A stretch of 64,000 bases of DNA from Trichoplax adhaerens (taxonomy: Eukaryota; Placozoa; Uniplacotomia; Trichoplacea; Trichoplacidae). The translations under genes were made by a program, and so were the position numbers. Of the stretch, positions 36,148-50,371 are shown piece by piece; within the stretch, counting starts at the first letter, position 1; every line of letters begins with the position of its first letter. The notes under the pieces are model-generated. The model was not told the origin of the DNA and did not search any database. It saw nothing but the letters and a program-made list of their open reading frames with translations. The DNA lies in NCBI RefSeq assembly GCF_000150275.1, contig NW_002060981.1, positions 188,539 through 252,538 on the forward strand, in the 5' to 3' direction.

Positions 36148-39100
36148 CTTTATTTTATGCAGCATGTACTTACGTAAAAGACAATACTTAATTAGGGAGA
36201 CTCCTTCAGCGTATAAATGATAATCGTAATTCTAAAATTTTATGTTATTTACGTTCTCCAGTAAATAAAAACTACGAAAACATCTATTGCAAACTGATCC
36301 ATAGCATGATCTACGAATGATTATACTTGCGTATGCAAATACTAACTGGTCTAGTTTAATATCTATAATTAAGTAGATCTCTTCTTAAAAGGTACTCGTA
36401 ATAAGCTATAATACCCGTATTATGAGTGTAATATGCCGATTCGTTTATAGACTTTAGCATTAGGTTACCCTAAACTTTATTTTCGTAGCCCTTCATAAGA
36501 ATATAGCTTCCCTCTCTACGCAGTTAGTGTTGTTGTCATAATATATCTCCATAAAGAATTAAGTTCAAATTAATATGAATTTATTTAAGACAAATTTAAA
36601 TATCAAGGTCTGTTTCATATATTACACGTATTGTATAGTTTTAGAAATTTACCGCACCGTATTATGTAAAGTCGTAACATATCTGATCTTAGATTGTTTT
36701 TATTTGCTGGTTTCTATACTTTTATAATTGCGCTTTAGTCGCGTAAGAACGAATTAGCAGCAACACTGATTAATTTTCGGTAGTAATACTTGAATTTTTT
36801 TTCTTCTCATTTGTAAGTTCTTTCATCGCTTGCGACTTTAAACAAGACATATTCTAGATTGAAGTCTTTTTTTATTTCATCTTTATGGATATTTCGTGTT
36901 TCATAAGAACTTACTATAATCCATAACTACTTGTTATACAGTTGTGAAATTGCAGTTAAAGTTTACTGTATTACTTTTTAAGTCCGCTTAAGTATGACAT
37001 TAAGATTGGATGTTACGTATGATCTGATGTTAAAAGAATGAGTTTTAACCCCTATTGTGCCATTTGTGAGTTCCAGTAGCCTTAATTCCTTCAAGACGGG
37101 ACGTAAGACAAGAACTAATTAAGCATTATTGAATATTTTACTCATTAAATCTACTTGTCTAATTGAATTTATCATATTGGTGTGTTATGATAGAATTTGT
37201 AGCAACTATCTATTTGACAGCTACGGATATGATTTAAAAACCATTCTGTAAAGTTATATTTAATAGTAATAATTTCTATATTCAATGAAATTTACAGGTA
37301 ATCGCTCTGAACTCTACTTAGTTTTAATGTAGCTACAGATACACCGTTACCGGAAGTGCTTGAAATCTGTAGATATTTGTTAATCGAAACTGACAGTATG
37401 ATCCGCTTGTCATCGCTTCGTAGTAAAATTTCACTATAAATTCAATTTACTATTTATGGCGGCATTTATTAACGGATAAATTTTAATTTAATTAACTTTA
37501 TTTTCGTAATGACTCCACATAAGGTAGAATTTTAAGTTGCCATTGATATCAGAAATCTAATTAATGGCGAAGCATTAGTTCAATTTCTCATAAAATCATT
37601 TAAAGTTATTAATTTCCGTATGCTTAAAGCTTTTTACATCAATTACTGGTGTTATTAAAAATAAACCAGTAAAAATTTTCAACAACATACCGTAGAATAT
37701 TAGTAGCTTAAAGTAATTTCTGGATATTATCAAACCTTATTGAATTTAGTTAATATACGGTACAATATTACTTAGCTCTTAAATCCAGGATGTATACGAA
37801 TACAGCTATACGTAATAGTCACTCGAATAATAATTACATAATTGAAATACGCTTAGCTTGGAAGGACTTTATTGTTGTTTAAGATTGTCAGCCGCATGGA
37901 AAATTGTATTACTTCAAGTAATGTGTTTAGATATATAATTAATGATATCGCGTAGACGTTTACAATTTTAAAATTTCTTTATAATTAAATTAATTATCAG
38001 GATGACGTAAACTGATGTTTAATTCATTTATTGATAACGCCAAAGATAGAAAACTCAGATAAATTTATTACTTAAAGTATGATATCAAATGACGTGAGAT
38101 CCTAGTATGGCAGGCTTATTTGTTAGTTCTAATTATCAATATTGGAGACAATTTTGATACTTCACAATCGTACTTTACTGCTATGAGTTTCAACAATATT
38201 TGAACTGTCAGTATAATAACATTGTAAGACACTATCTTTAGATAAATAACACGTAAATATTATATATTTAAAAGCAAAGATGATTGAAAGAGATTACAGA
38301 ATAAATCGCATAGCAATGCTACTCCTACTCATCTGATGTGACATCTGGTTATACGGTCAATAGAATCATCGACATATCTACTATACCTACCTATTGAATT
38401 TTCACGTTGAAACCCTTAATCTTTACAACTTAATATTAAAATTTAACGATCGATACATTACCAAAAGAGCAGGAACACTATTGCAATAGATTACCCCGGT
38501 GGGACTTGTGCTTGCGTTTCTAGTGAATGATAGGTCCTATTAACATTAGATTAATGCTTATTATAGCACGGATATCAATTATTGCTTATTGTAGCTAGCT
38601 CAGGTAAAGGTACATCCAATACCTGATACCCCATTCATCCCCTGTACCATTTGTTCTTTAATCATGCGTTTACTACTAGTAATCGAATAATGCAGTTATG
38701 TAGCTAATACTTTTTATCATGTTGCGCAACGGCTGTGTATAAGTAGAATCGCATCCTGAAGCAGCTTTAGCTAATACTTTTGTTTCAATTATTCAATCGA
38801 TTTCACTAAAATGTAAATGCAAACAATGTACTATTTCAAATTGTATTAAATTCTCATCATCAAAGGCAATATTATTAAAAAAGAGAGACTATTTTTAATA
38901 AGTTTGACATTTAAAATCGTAAGCTTCATCTTTTCCCAAATACGATACGGATAACGTACAAAAGTGTAAAAAATATGAAGTATCATTCAATGGAATAAAG
39001 AGTTTAGGCAGGAATCGCTATGTAAATCACAACTAATGCTATGATCTATGGGCTTGATAATTGGAATTAAATGTGTTCATACGAAGAAATGCTTATTAGC

Positions 39101-40859
39101 AGTATTAAACTGTACCTTTGCTCTTAAGTAAAATAGAGTAACATTATTGTAACAAAATTGAGTGAGTTAGTTTATTGCTAACGCAATAGATATAAAATTA
39201 TTAGACTAGATCTTAATTAGTACCGTACTAGTGGAGTTTCTTTATGTATTTATTTGGTCAATTGTTAGAGGCGAGTGATTCGATAACTAAACCAGTTTTA
39301 AGTACTGAAATTCACTCAAGATGCGATTACACAGCTATTACAGTAGATCGAGACTTTCCTGCGAGACTAGAAGTCTTAATTTAATCTAATATTGGAATAC
39401 CGTTGATTGGCGTTAAAATTTTCAAGAACGTAAAGTTAAGACATTACATTCTAAAATACTGCACAGAAGTTAGGAGTATTTCTAGTAAGTGACAACTATT
39501 ACACTGTTTTGCGAGGATATATTTTAATTCATATACAGCAAGAAACTTATCGATTTACGTGATAGAAATAATGCCTATAATGGGGTATAGATTAAGGTGA
39601 CACTTTTGATACATTATTGAGCGCGGAAATACTGGAAAGTAAGCTGTTATTAATCAATTCAAAAGTGAAGTTGAAATTATTATTCGATAAATCGATAAGT
39701 GCAATATGCTTCATAAGAAGTTACTACTACTAATTATGTCTTTTCCTAAAAAAGTCATTAGGAATCTTATTTCAGTTATTAGAGATTCTAAGTGTTTATT
39801 TTACATGACTATATCTTCCTACTTACTCTAAATGAAAATTGATATCTCCAGAACAGAGAACTTAAGCAAATTTTGCAGTATTTTTATGCCTTAACTACAT
39901 TAATAATAACGCTAAGCTGAGGCTGCTACAATAACTTAGTGTGTAATTAAAGAACGTTGCTATAGATTAGACATATATATAGCATGACTTATATTCATAT
40001 CTAGGCCTTTGAACCATTTATAAGGCCGTAGATACTAAAGATAATTATTCCGTTCAACAATAGAAAATCATTGTTTAGATTCACAGCAGGTAACCGATTT
40101 ACACTTTAATTTTTGCTTTTAACGAACAAAGCTCCTGCTTACTAACGCTACTATCTATTCATCCTTTTACTTCTTCCAAAAAATAAATTATTGTTATAGA
40201 TATAGAAATACTTTGCCGTTGTTAGGACGAGATTGATTGAAAGCTACTCAGCAGGATAGATATAATTCGTCATTTATCCGTTGGGTTTTGTCTTTCTGCG
40301 TCTTACGTATGAATGAGATCAATAAGCCCATAATGTAGTAATTGTGTTGACGCTAAGACTATTTTTTTCTGTCTGACTATTATTCTTTCTCCTTATACAT
40401 CCGTCAATCACATTTTAGACAATCGATATAGTGATTTGAGTCCAAACTGTCTTAGATTAAAAACGAAATCTCCATAAGTCTTTGTCATAACTCTGGCTAA
40501 TAACAATACTAACTAAGTAAACAATACCATCATTTTTTCACTTTTACAACATGTCTACTTTGATCTTTACTTCGCTTAAGTATGTGGTAATTTTCTTGAA
40601 ATTCATTTTTTGTTTAGTTTCATCATTATATTTGCAGCTGATAGATTTACACTTAAAAATATAAAGTGTAATATTTGCTTTATTAACGCAGGAAAAACCT
40701 CCAAGACAAGGCATCTGAAAATCAGCCTGTAAGGTTCTTTCGAAAACCACGTCAATTACCAATCAACTTTTTTTCTAAAGTAGGTTCAAGTTTCTAATAT
40801 AAAGGATAAACAATTCCACTCCTTGTTGTATATAGTATCCAGCGCAGCGCACGTAGTTT

Positions 40860-40955
40860 TTATGGGCATACTGGGATGTAAACATTTGTTCCATTTTGGT
40901 TTCTAAGTGACCACTGCTTGCACCCTACGGTGGTGTCTGGCGACGTTGTCCTCAT
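40860..40955 (-). other. Coding-like short ORF in a CpG-bearing patch
   Basis: A 31-codon frame with a true ATG encodes MRTTSPDTTVGCKQWS... with ordinary codon use, in a patch with several CG dinucleotides. Downstream on the same strand, after a good acceptor CCTTACAG, another open segment (about 40702 down to 40544) begins ADFQMPCLGGFSC. They could be exons of one unrecognised gene or a promoter patch. No family was recognised and no confident join was found. Confidence 0.2.
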
Positions 40956-42808
40956 TTCCAATATTAAACGCTATAATTTTTCACGATAATTATAGTTTCC
41001 TACTAAAAACTCCGCGAAAAACCATTTTATAGCCGTAAATTTATCGTAGCGGAAAAAATTTATTTTACTTAAACGTTGTATCTTTACTCATCACCGTTTG
41101 TTTCTCGTCTTTTGAAGAATTCTTATGTAAGTTAATTACATAATTGAAAATCTGTCTAGTATAGAGAAGTTATTTTAAAAATTAGCTCAAAATTGTTCTA
41201 GAGATATTAGAATAATGATATGAAGCTTAAAATTGCAAGCAACGAATTATTTTAATTTCTTATATGGAAGCGATATAACATCTACCGATAAGAGTACATT
41301 GATTCAGTGTTTATCGTATTGATTTTCCCGTAATATAATTGGTAAAATTTCTTTCGTTAAAACTAACAAATTAGATCATATTATTTATTATTGGTTTACT
41401 TTGAAAACGGGCTTTGAAGCGAAAAAGTTTTCTTACCAATAGTGTAAATGTTGACATATTTCAGGAGTAACACAATTTCAATAGCTACAGTATTTCATAT
41501 TCAACCATCTCTATTCATATATATATATCAATACTACTGCCAGGTTCTAGTAAATTCTTGATTAAAAAGTAAATATTTAATGGCAAATAGAAGGTACTGC
41601 AGAAATGGATAAATAATTTATATCAGCTCCTGCCATTTCTTTCAGACAAGACACTATTTGGCATTATCAAATTTTAGAGATTAACAGCCATATAGCGACG
41701 ATTATAACTAATCTTTTAAGCAGGCGTGCGTTCTTCTTTCCTACTGTGTAATTTTATACTGAAAGATAGGGCAAGGCTATGGATTCGAAACTGCAGTGAT
41801 TTTAAATCTTCACTGCTTCTTGAGAAATTCTTTCACCAGTAAATACAGTACTTTAATATAACATTCCTTGGTCCTTTAAATGAGATTTATTTTAAAAAAA
41901 TGTAAGCCTTCGCTAGCTGAGCATAAACTTTTAACTAGAAGCCGTCTCTCTTCCCAATATAGTAGCAAATTCCATCATTTACTTTTATATTGTACATAAT
42001 TACTGGTAGGTCTTCTTGACTATTAATAAAACGATGACATGAATTTTAAAAATACGTCTGAAGTGCTGGCACTGTACATTATTACGCTGTATGCATTTAC
42101 ATCACATTACATCTACTTTAGCTCTACCCGTAAACTGTGTCCATTATTGGAGATTTTTTAGCGTAAAAAATTTGTCCTTTTGAACATGATATCAGGTAAA
42201 TAGTTTGAGCTTTAATCGTCGACTTAAAACAATGAACTTGTAAATACTGCCAATAAGAGGGTTAAAATTTATCTAATTTCTCCCTCTCCATGAAGTGTTA
42301 ATATTAGCCTAAGTGCTATTAATTTTTCTAATTAGTGAGCCTTTAGCTTCTATTACATCCTTCAACCTTCACTAAGAACATCAAATTAACTGTTAATTAT
42401 AACTATTAATAAGCAGAAAATCTTACTTTTGCTGCCAATTTTTGAAATATAAATGATAGCGCACACTGACTTTACAATACCAATCGTAAAATGAACTACT
42501 TATTCAATTTAGAGCAAAAGATTGACTTTTTACCTTCAATTAATAAAAAATTCTAAACATGAATACTATTTAAACAATATTTTCTTCACCATATAGCTGA
42601 GTAAACGAGCAAGCATAGACAGCGAACAGAAGGAACGGAAAGGCTTACCAACAGTATCAATAGCCGATAAACTAATCGTCAAAAGCATAAGTCAAGAGAT
42701 TAACAATAAGTGTGCAAGAAAAGTTTCGAGAACACTATTAATGATTTTGGTCTAGCTATGTTTTATTTGTTCTAACAATGATTTTTCTTATTAAGTCAAG
42801 CTAACGAT

Positions 42809-45800
42809 ATGACGAAAGGAAATCGAAAAGACGAAAAGGTATGAATGCAGTCTGTATTCTGTATTTTCATTGTTTAACCTTCTCCGAAATTTACTGATAA
42901 TTTGCTCGTAACACTCCTACAATAATTAAAATTACATGATACAACAGAATCATATATGGATTCTAGTTTTATTTAAAGTTGATTCTGTAGTTTTTAGTAA
43001 TCAGAGAAATAGACTTAAGTTAAAACCTTTTTGAATAAAATGTTAACTTACAATATTTAATTAATAAGTAATAAAAGAAAATTAGCAAATAGAGTAATAT
43101 TTGTAATGGCTACACATAGTTCTGCCGTAAATTTTAACTAAAAGCATGTAATTGTGATTAACTCGATTAATAGCATAAATCACGGTTCCAGTGGACAATT
43201 GTTAGATCCAAATTTCTATCGTAAAGTAAATGCTATGTTACAATAGCATGATTATGCACTAGATAACTCTCCCTGTATTATTTCAATTAGCATAGAAATG
43301 GTGTTACCTCTGCTAATTAATTATCAACTCTGATTGTTTTTATATAACAATTATACAGGAGAAGATTGGATTACCTGTGATAAGGGATAGTAAGGTAAGT
43401 CTAAAGATTTAAATATGATAGTAGTAACTCAACGATTAAAATCGATAACATCCAACAGTCTTCAAATTACTTATCACTTTTTTGAACGTTATTAGCTAAC
43501 GGCAAGCAGCGAAGGCTTAAACTCTAATGATTCACACGCCGCTAGGTAATGTCTTGACAAATTTTGGGTAATTGCACGTTAATACAGACTATCTAAGGAT
43601 TTATAGCGATATTAGCACAAATTGTGCTCCTGCTTCGTTTCGCTTCACTTATATTTTCTATAATATTAAAATTCTGATCTATTTTTATTCTATGTTAGCA
43701 ATACTGGCAAACCCGGTAGTGGTAGAGTTCCCAGTCTACCGATAGATCAGAACGAAGACAGAGAAGCATTAACACCAGATTGTGAGTTTTTAAGTGAATC
43801 ATGGTTTCTGTTTATGATAATTTTACGTTGTAGAGTTTTAAACATGAAGTAAAGAGCATGCCATTTTATTCATTTAATAGCAATTGTTTTTATTAAAAAT
43901 CTTTAATATTTCTCATCATGAAGTAACTGATGCTTGTTAATAAATGTTGTCTAATTAATTTTTGTTTAAAGATTGTCTGAAAAATTTTGGTGACAAATTA
44001 ACGCGTTTAGAAGAAACAGAAATCATGGACTACCCTAAAATTTGGTTTTTAGGTCCAGAAGCCCGCAAAGTTCAGGGAGTGGAAGGGGGGCCCAATAATA
44101 ATGGTACTGTTTAGTTATGATTAATGAGCTTGGTAATATATTAGAAGCCGGCTTAAAGCAATTTATTATTATTAAATAATTTCACTTGGGGTAACACAAA
44201 AAATTTACTGGTTATATATATTTAGGATATGATGATAATGACGGAAACTATTTGAGAGTATTACATGATCATTTAGCATATCGATATGAGATTATAGAAC
44301 TACTGGGTAAAGGATCATTCGGCCAAGTCGTTAAAGTACTGGATCATAAAACGAATACAATTGTAGCCATAAAGATTATTGTCAATAAAAGAAAGTAAGT
44401 TGGAGAAAAGTCTGAATGAAATGAATTGTATCAAACTATTATTATATTAGCCAGTTCCTTATTGTGCTGTAATAACACATTGGATTCCATTGATAATATT
44501 CATTGTATTGAGCTTGGTTGCGAAATTTGTTGCAGTACCTGATGTTATACTACGGACAATGATATATTTTAAAATTTACTTTCCAATCCATAGTAATATT
44601 GTGCTCCTATTCAGAGTTATTTCTTGTTTATAATTAGTTAAGAAGATAAATACTGAACAACTAGTGATGCAACAAGTGCTGGCAATAATTTAGCCCTAAA
44701 TTATGTTAAGAAGTATCTAACCTGACTTAGACCGACAAAACATCCTTAACCTATCGTTATTTTTTGAATGATACGGCACAAAATAGTAAGGAATAATGTA
44801 GTGCTATGCAGTCTGCTAATTTTTTATTTATTAATAGGGCTATTAACTTTGTAGATAAGGCTTAGAATAAGAATCTTAAGTTGTCACAAGATTACAAACA
44901 GAATGCATGCCATTACCATCTTTACTTCAAAGTTTAATCTAATAGGTTAATTTCCTTCTAATTGTACTCAGTAGAGCTGAAGAAACATGTGGAATCGTAA
45001 AATATCTATTAAATAAATATCATTAGTTACGTTACAGTAGGTATCTAAATAATTATATGGGTACTTAGTGACAATCCTTCCAATATCTAATAATGATGCT
45101 TTAAACTTAAGTTGCCTTTAATATTTAAGTTACTATGTACATATTCTATAGCTGGACTGTATAAAATGATCAGATCTGAGCATTTATTAATATTTTAAAA
45201 TCTTACAGGTTTCATAGGCAAGCATTGGTTGAACTAAAAATACTAGATATTCTTCGCAAAAGTGTAAGCTCATATTGTAAACGGTTAGATAGGACGAGCT
45301 TGTTATTGCGGTACTAATATAGAATGGTGCCGGCTTTATTGGATGAGAAAGCATTCTTCCGACATACTTTCTTTATTCCCGATCATTACAGGATAGAGAA
45401 GGAAATTGTAATGTAATACACATGAAAGAATACTTTTTCTTCAGGTAACGTAAAAATTATATAAGAAATCCGATTTTAGGTTGTAATAATGGGATATTAG
45501 AAATTTAGTATTTCAAATATAGATTCATTTAACAATGCTGTTAGTAAAATACTACCGTCCCATATCAAATCATCATCACCTTAGCTACCATAGATTAAAA
45601 CTCAAATTTATCGCTAATCTAACAGTTTAGATTGTCAATAATAGTATCGAAGACAGTAACAGTTTTATGCACTTATTAAATTTTAGTTTAATCTCTTTCT
45701 TTTAGGAAGCATGTCTGTATCACATTTGAACTGCTAGGGTAAAGATATTCATACCGCTCATCTTAATTTTGCTAGATTAATTATATTGCAGAAAAGTATC

Positions 45801-48595
45801 AGCCTAACATTAAATAACCTTTCTTGTGTCGCAGGATGAATCTATACGAAATGATTCAGAAAAATAATTTCAGAGGCTTTAGCATGGAAGTGGTTAGACG
45901 GTGCGTAGGGCATTACTTATTGTTAAGAATTACAGTTGTTAACATCTAAAGTATTGAAATTTTCGAACCATTTTATATATTTATCGATTAGATAAGAAAT
46001 ATTAAATTAAAATTTAAATTGATATAGAATTTATAAGATTATTTTTTGGGTTCAATAGACTTGCAATATCTATCTTAAATTGCATGCGGTTACTGCAGAG
46101 AGAACGAATCATTCACTGCGATTTAAAGCCAGTAAGTTTCGGAAGTGGATATATTGTTATCAATTAAAGATCTTTGAATTCTTGTAACTGAATTGCCATA
46201 TTTTAATTATTATAAAATATTAGGAAAATATTCTATTATCGAAACGGAGTAAAGTGGACATTAAAGTTATCGATTTTGGATCCAGCTGCTTCGAAGATAA
46301 AATCGGTAATAGCATAAAATACGAATTGTATTATCATGGCATGTACCAGCTTTATAATTATGACTTGTGGCCAAAAGTTTGGGGGTGGTTCAAAATTTTA
46401 TTTAAAATTAGAAAGACTAAATGGTGTTTAATTTTTATTCTGATGAAATTACGATAGCAGCTCTTTAATGAAATTAGTATTATAGAATTAGGTAAGATTG
46501 AGTGGAATGAGAGGCAGTCGTCTTGTTAAAGTAGCGGTTATTCTATGTTTACAGGCAAAATTTGTTCTTCTTAATGTAAGGACTTTGCTTAGTTAATGTT
46601 TCGAATAGAATTTTGGTCATTCAGCTATTTTTTCGCGGTTGTGTAAAGATTAAGGGCGAAATATTATATAGTCTGGCCCAAAGAAGTCTCTAACTGTATT
46701 AATGTTGGTATATTGCGAGAGGATCCGACTACTAGTTATTTTCTTCATTGTAATATTGGAGTTTGAAGCAATCTCAAATCAATGCTCTAAGATTTTTGTT
46801 TATTTTGAATTTATTGCTTGTTTATAGTCTACAAATACATCCAAAGTCGCTACTACCGTGCACCGGAAGTGATCTTAGGTAAGCTAGGTTGTCTTATTAA
46901 CGTACAATACATTTGCAAATGCTGATATATTTGGCTGTACGAAGTGAATATTCTATATTTGCTTGTACAGGCTGATAAAATTAATTTTCCTTAATGATTT
47001 GCTGTTAACATAAACTAGGGATCCGATATAATTTAGCCATTGATATGTGGAGTTTGGGCTGTATACTTGCGGAGTTATATTCAGGTTAAAGTAAAGCTTT
47101 AATTAATCTTATTTAGGTTACTTTAAATTTTTACGTTTGATCAGATATAAATAAGTTGCATTGTTGTACTTATTTCAATGCTGATAAATGCAGGAATTAC
47201 ATAATTAGGAACTTTACTACATAGTAACTATCTACTCTAATGCTATGTTATAGTTTGTAAACTAAGCTGAAATCAGGAGATTGTCTTACTGGACTCATAA
47301 TTAATATATAGTAATTCTATATTCTTTAATTAACTTATCGGAAATGAAAAATGTTACTTATGATACCGTTAATTTTATATTAGGTGTCCCAATGTTCCCT
47401 GGTGAAAACGAAGCAGAACAACTCGCATTAATGATGGAGGTAGCCAAAATTATGAATTTAAGAATCTTATGTTTAAATTATTTTCCTAAATTTCGTTTAG
47501 GGTATTAGATAGTTTGTATCGCTTAGAAATTATTTGATCAGGTCTAAAACGTATCATATAAACCTAAAATTATAATCCGCGATGAATAAGGGACCTGACA
47601 AATTTTAAAGTAATCGGTTTGTAATAATAACTACTAGATGCTTGGCATACCTCCTCGTGAGATCCTAATCAATCGTGATCGGAAAGCATGCTTTTTTGGT
47701 TAGTATTAAAAATAATTGATAGGAATTACTTCACTTTACAAATCATTTATGACAGTGAACATACAAAAATTGAAAATATTGCTCTTGATTCTAGACTCAA
47801 AAGGTAATCCCAAGAATATTGTTAATTCAAGAGGAAAGACTCATTGGCCAAATAGTAAGAGACTATGTAACGTGTTAAAATGCCACGATGAACTGTTCTT
47901 AAACTTTTTGGAGAAATGTTTCGTGTAAGTGAATTGGTATACTTTCGTATATCATATGAAAGCTAGCAATAATAATGTCAATCAAGGAAGGATTTTAACA
48001 TTACGAATTTTTGTAGCTTTCTAGAGTATTTCATAGCTAATCATTGAACTAAACTTAGTATATTTATTTATTGTAGCATAAGATATTTTAACTCAAGTTT
48101 TCAAATAATTAGAGGTTTACACACATATGCTTGGCTTACTCAATCTCTTATAGTATGCTATTAATAATAAAATTTTAGCTGGAATCCGCTGTATCGCATG
48201 AAACCCGATGAAGCTTGGGAACATCCGTGGATTCAAGCGGTATGGCATTAGTTGTAATTATTAATACCTGACCCACATTTGAAGTTCACTACATAAGTAG
48301 ACGTATTTGAAATTAAATATTTATCGAATACCTAAATTAGGGCATGAAATCATCTAAAAGCAATAGTAAGTCGCTGATATCTAGCAAATTTAGTACACGT
48401 GGCTTAATGGGCAGTAAGAAGCATCGCTCTCATCATGGTAGTCTTAAGAAGAAAACAAATGATGTTCATTATACGCACGATAAAGCATCCCAAGAGAATT
48501 TACGATACGTATATGAAGATTCGAAGAATAAATCTGCACATGATGGCTATAATAAGCCCAATGAGGTTGATGTTACATTGCCGCCTATTCAATAG
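42809..48595 (+). CDS. DYRK-family protein kinase (class II, DYRK2/3/4-like), 19 exons
   Basis: Exons: 42809-42838, 43359-43394, 43496-43545, 43699-43781, 43972-44103, 44226-44394, 45209-45263, 45392-45444, 45706-45738, 45835-45900, 46059-46131, 46224-46305, 46828-46878, 47019-47084, 47384-47439, 47638-47698, 47795-47924, 48179-48239, 48341-48595. All phases agree; the product is 513 residues. A GLPV motif in exon 2 resembles the DYRK2 N-terminus. The DYRK-homology box ([14 protein letters not shown]...GGPNNNGYDD) precedes the kinase domain. Kinase landmarks: GKGSFGQV at 138-145, Lys160, HCDLKP at 255-260, DFG at 277-279, and the self-phosphorylated activation-loop motif YKY at 289-291. The region before the C-lobe helices is shorter than in human DYRK2, and the basic tail ends TLPPIQ. 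These kinases autophosphorylate tyrosine during folding, then phosphorylate Ser/Thr substrates. The first three small exons are the least certain. Confidence 0.93.
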
Positions 48596-50371
48596 AATGA
48601 AAACTTGCAAACCCTTTAAATTCTGGAAATGTCTGTAATATCTGGAATTAACTTAAACACAAAAACTGTGTATTAATGATATACTCTGTAGGATGTCTTG
48701 AGAGTCAGAATTTCCAATTCGCTATGGTATCAAGTCCTCTTCCAGTTTGAGATATCACACAAACAATAATTCTAATTATCTATCATGAATTTTATGACCT
48801 TGTAATCTATCTAGACCGTATATTTCACTCCACTAAATCATGCTTATTTATATTTCTTTAGTAAAATTTACCACTAGAATTTGTTCAATTACTGTAGCGT
48901 TTATTACTTTTGTGTAGAAGTAGAATTCGAGTGAATGGCTTCCTCTCAAAAAGTATATTTTCCCCCTAGTTTAGTAGATTCTGTTATATTTATGATAGCT
49001 TTAAATTATGTCTGAAACTTTATATCATGTAAATTGAATATTTTAAGACGATAATCAGTATTTTTAATGATTGATTCGAGCTCTAGCAATTCATATACTT
49101 ATAGAACCATGCATATTGTAGCGCTTAATGTAACACAAGAAGTCATAAATGAAATTCTATTTAAAAATTTCACTATTGTGCATATTTATGTATACCAACG
49201 TTAGTGACGAATGTAAGTCATAACTTCATATGATATGTGTAGACTGTATCTTGCCAGATTTACAATTCCGGCATAAACGTATTCAGGAAATATCATTGGT
49301 TGTATTTGCTCATATTAACAGATTTTACATTGAATAAAATACATACAAAACGAGTGGTATATAAATTTATTGTGTATTGATAACTACTATGAATGTTTCG
49401 GGCGTTGCTGAACACTTACAAATATTATGCAATATATAAATATTACAATATTATGCAAAAGTTAACACATTTACCAATGAAAATATTTAGCATTCAGCAG
49501 CAGTGATTAATTAGTGAATGACTTTTGATACCTTGTTAGCTTTAGTTACTTTGCGTAAAAAATTTAATTTATTGACTATAGTTTAATTGATAGTACTGTT
49601 ACTTTTTTTCAACTCTTTCATCATACCGATAGATCTCATTTCCAAAGATATCTTTGTTTACTTTTTAAGATACATGCTACATCAGAATTACATCAATCTC
49701 AACGCATGAAAAACAGCATGAAGCATACCCGTTAGCAAGAGCAAGAGTAACTTTGATGGATTCTTCCTTACTAGTTACGTATAGGTACTAAGTAAGACGG
49801 GACTAGAAGAACAGTGCAAATACTACCGTTAAAGTATCAAACTTTTATAAAGTCAAAGGATAAAGCATAAGAGGAATAGTTATTACTATACCTTTATGGA
49901 TAGGTAAAGTAGCGTATATTCTAAAACATATAGCAATTGCGCCGAAATATAAAATAAAATAGTCCTTTAATAACTCCTAAGTTCTCAAATTCAAAGTAAC
50001 GTAATTACTCACTTAAGGTGCATTAGCGGATTAGCACGCAGTAAATTACTGCTTTCTAAAAATTGACATGTACGAAGCGACAACCAGGACAAAAATCTAA
50101 GTCGATTTTTATAGGCATTCAGTACAATGAAATCTTGCTAATTTTGCAGTTACTAGTCGTAAAAGTTTACATGTTTACAATCACAGCCAGTGAGTGTATA
50201 TACGGTATATATGAGATATCAAGGCGGATTTTTCCCTTTATTTTAAACCCTTATACGTAGATATTATATATACAAATGTGCTACTACAACAATTCACAAA
50301 GAAATAATTAGTAGATAATTAACTATCCTGGGTATTTAATCTACTATCGGTGACATTTCATTCTAAATTTG
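48596..50371. other. Convergent 3' region between the kinase and MFF-like genes
   Basis: Holds the 3' ends of two convergent genes. A minus-strand AATAAA for the MFF-like gene reads at 50237-50242. Otherwise only short chance frames are present, including one at 50063-50260. No repeat array is seen here. Confidence 0.5.

Larger units (their letters stand above)
32584..42808. other. Long region without a complete recognised gene
   Basis: About 10 kb with only short chance frames. Items worth noting are the CRE palindromes at 33162-33191 and 33839-33846, a TA microsatellite around 33244-33261, a small TACAG palindrome at 35818-35834, a candidate 14-nt first exon at 36134-36147 (minus), and a coding-like, CpG-bearing patch at about 40544-40960. 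A 52-codon open segment after a good acceptor at 42597-42755 (plus) lies just ahead of the kinase gene but is out of frame with it. Promoters of the flanking genes must lie at the two ends. Confidence 0.5.

Noticed and set aside
42597-42755. 52-codon open segment ahead of the kinase as its first exon
   Set aside because: It ends in a stop before the kinase start and no donor joins it cleanly in phase. It is kept only as a possible alternative exon.
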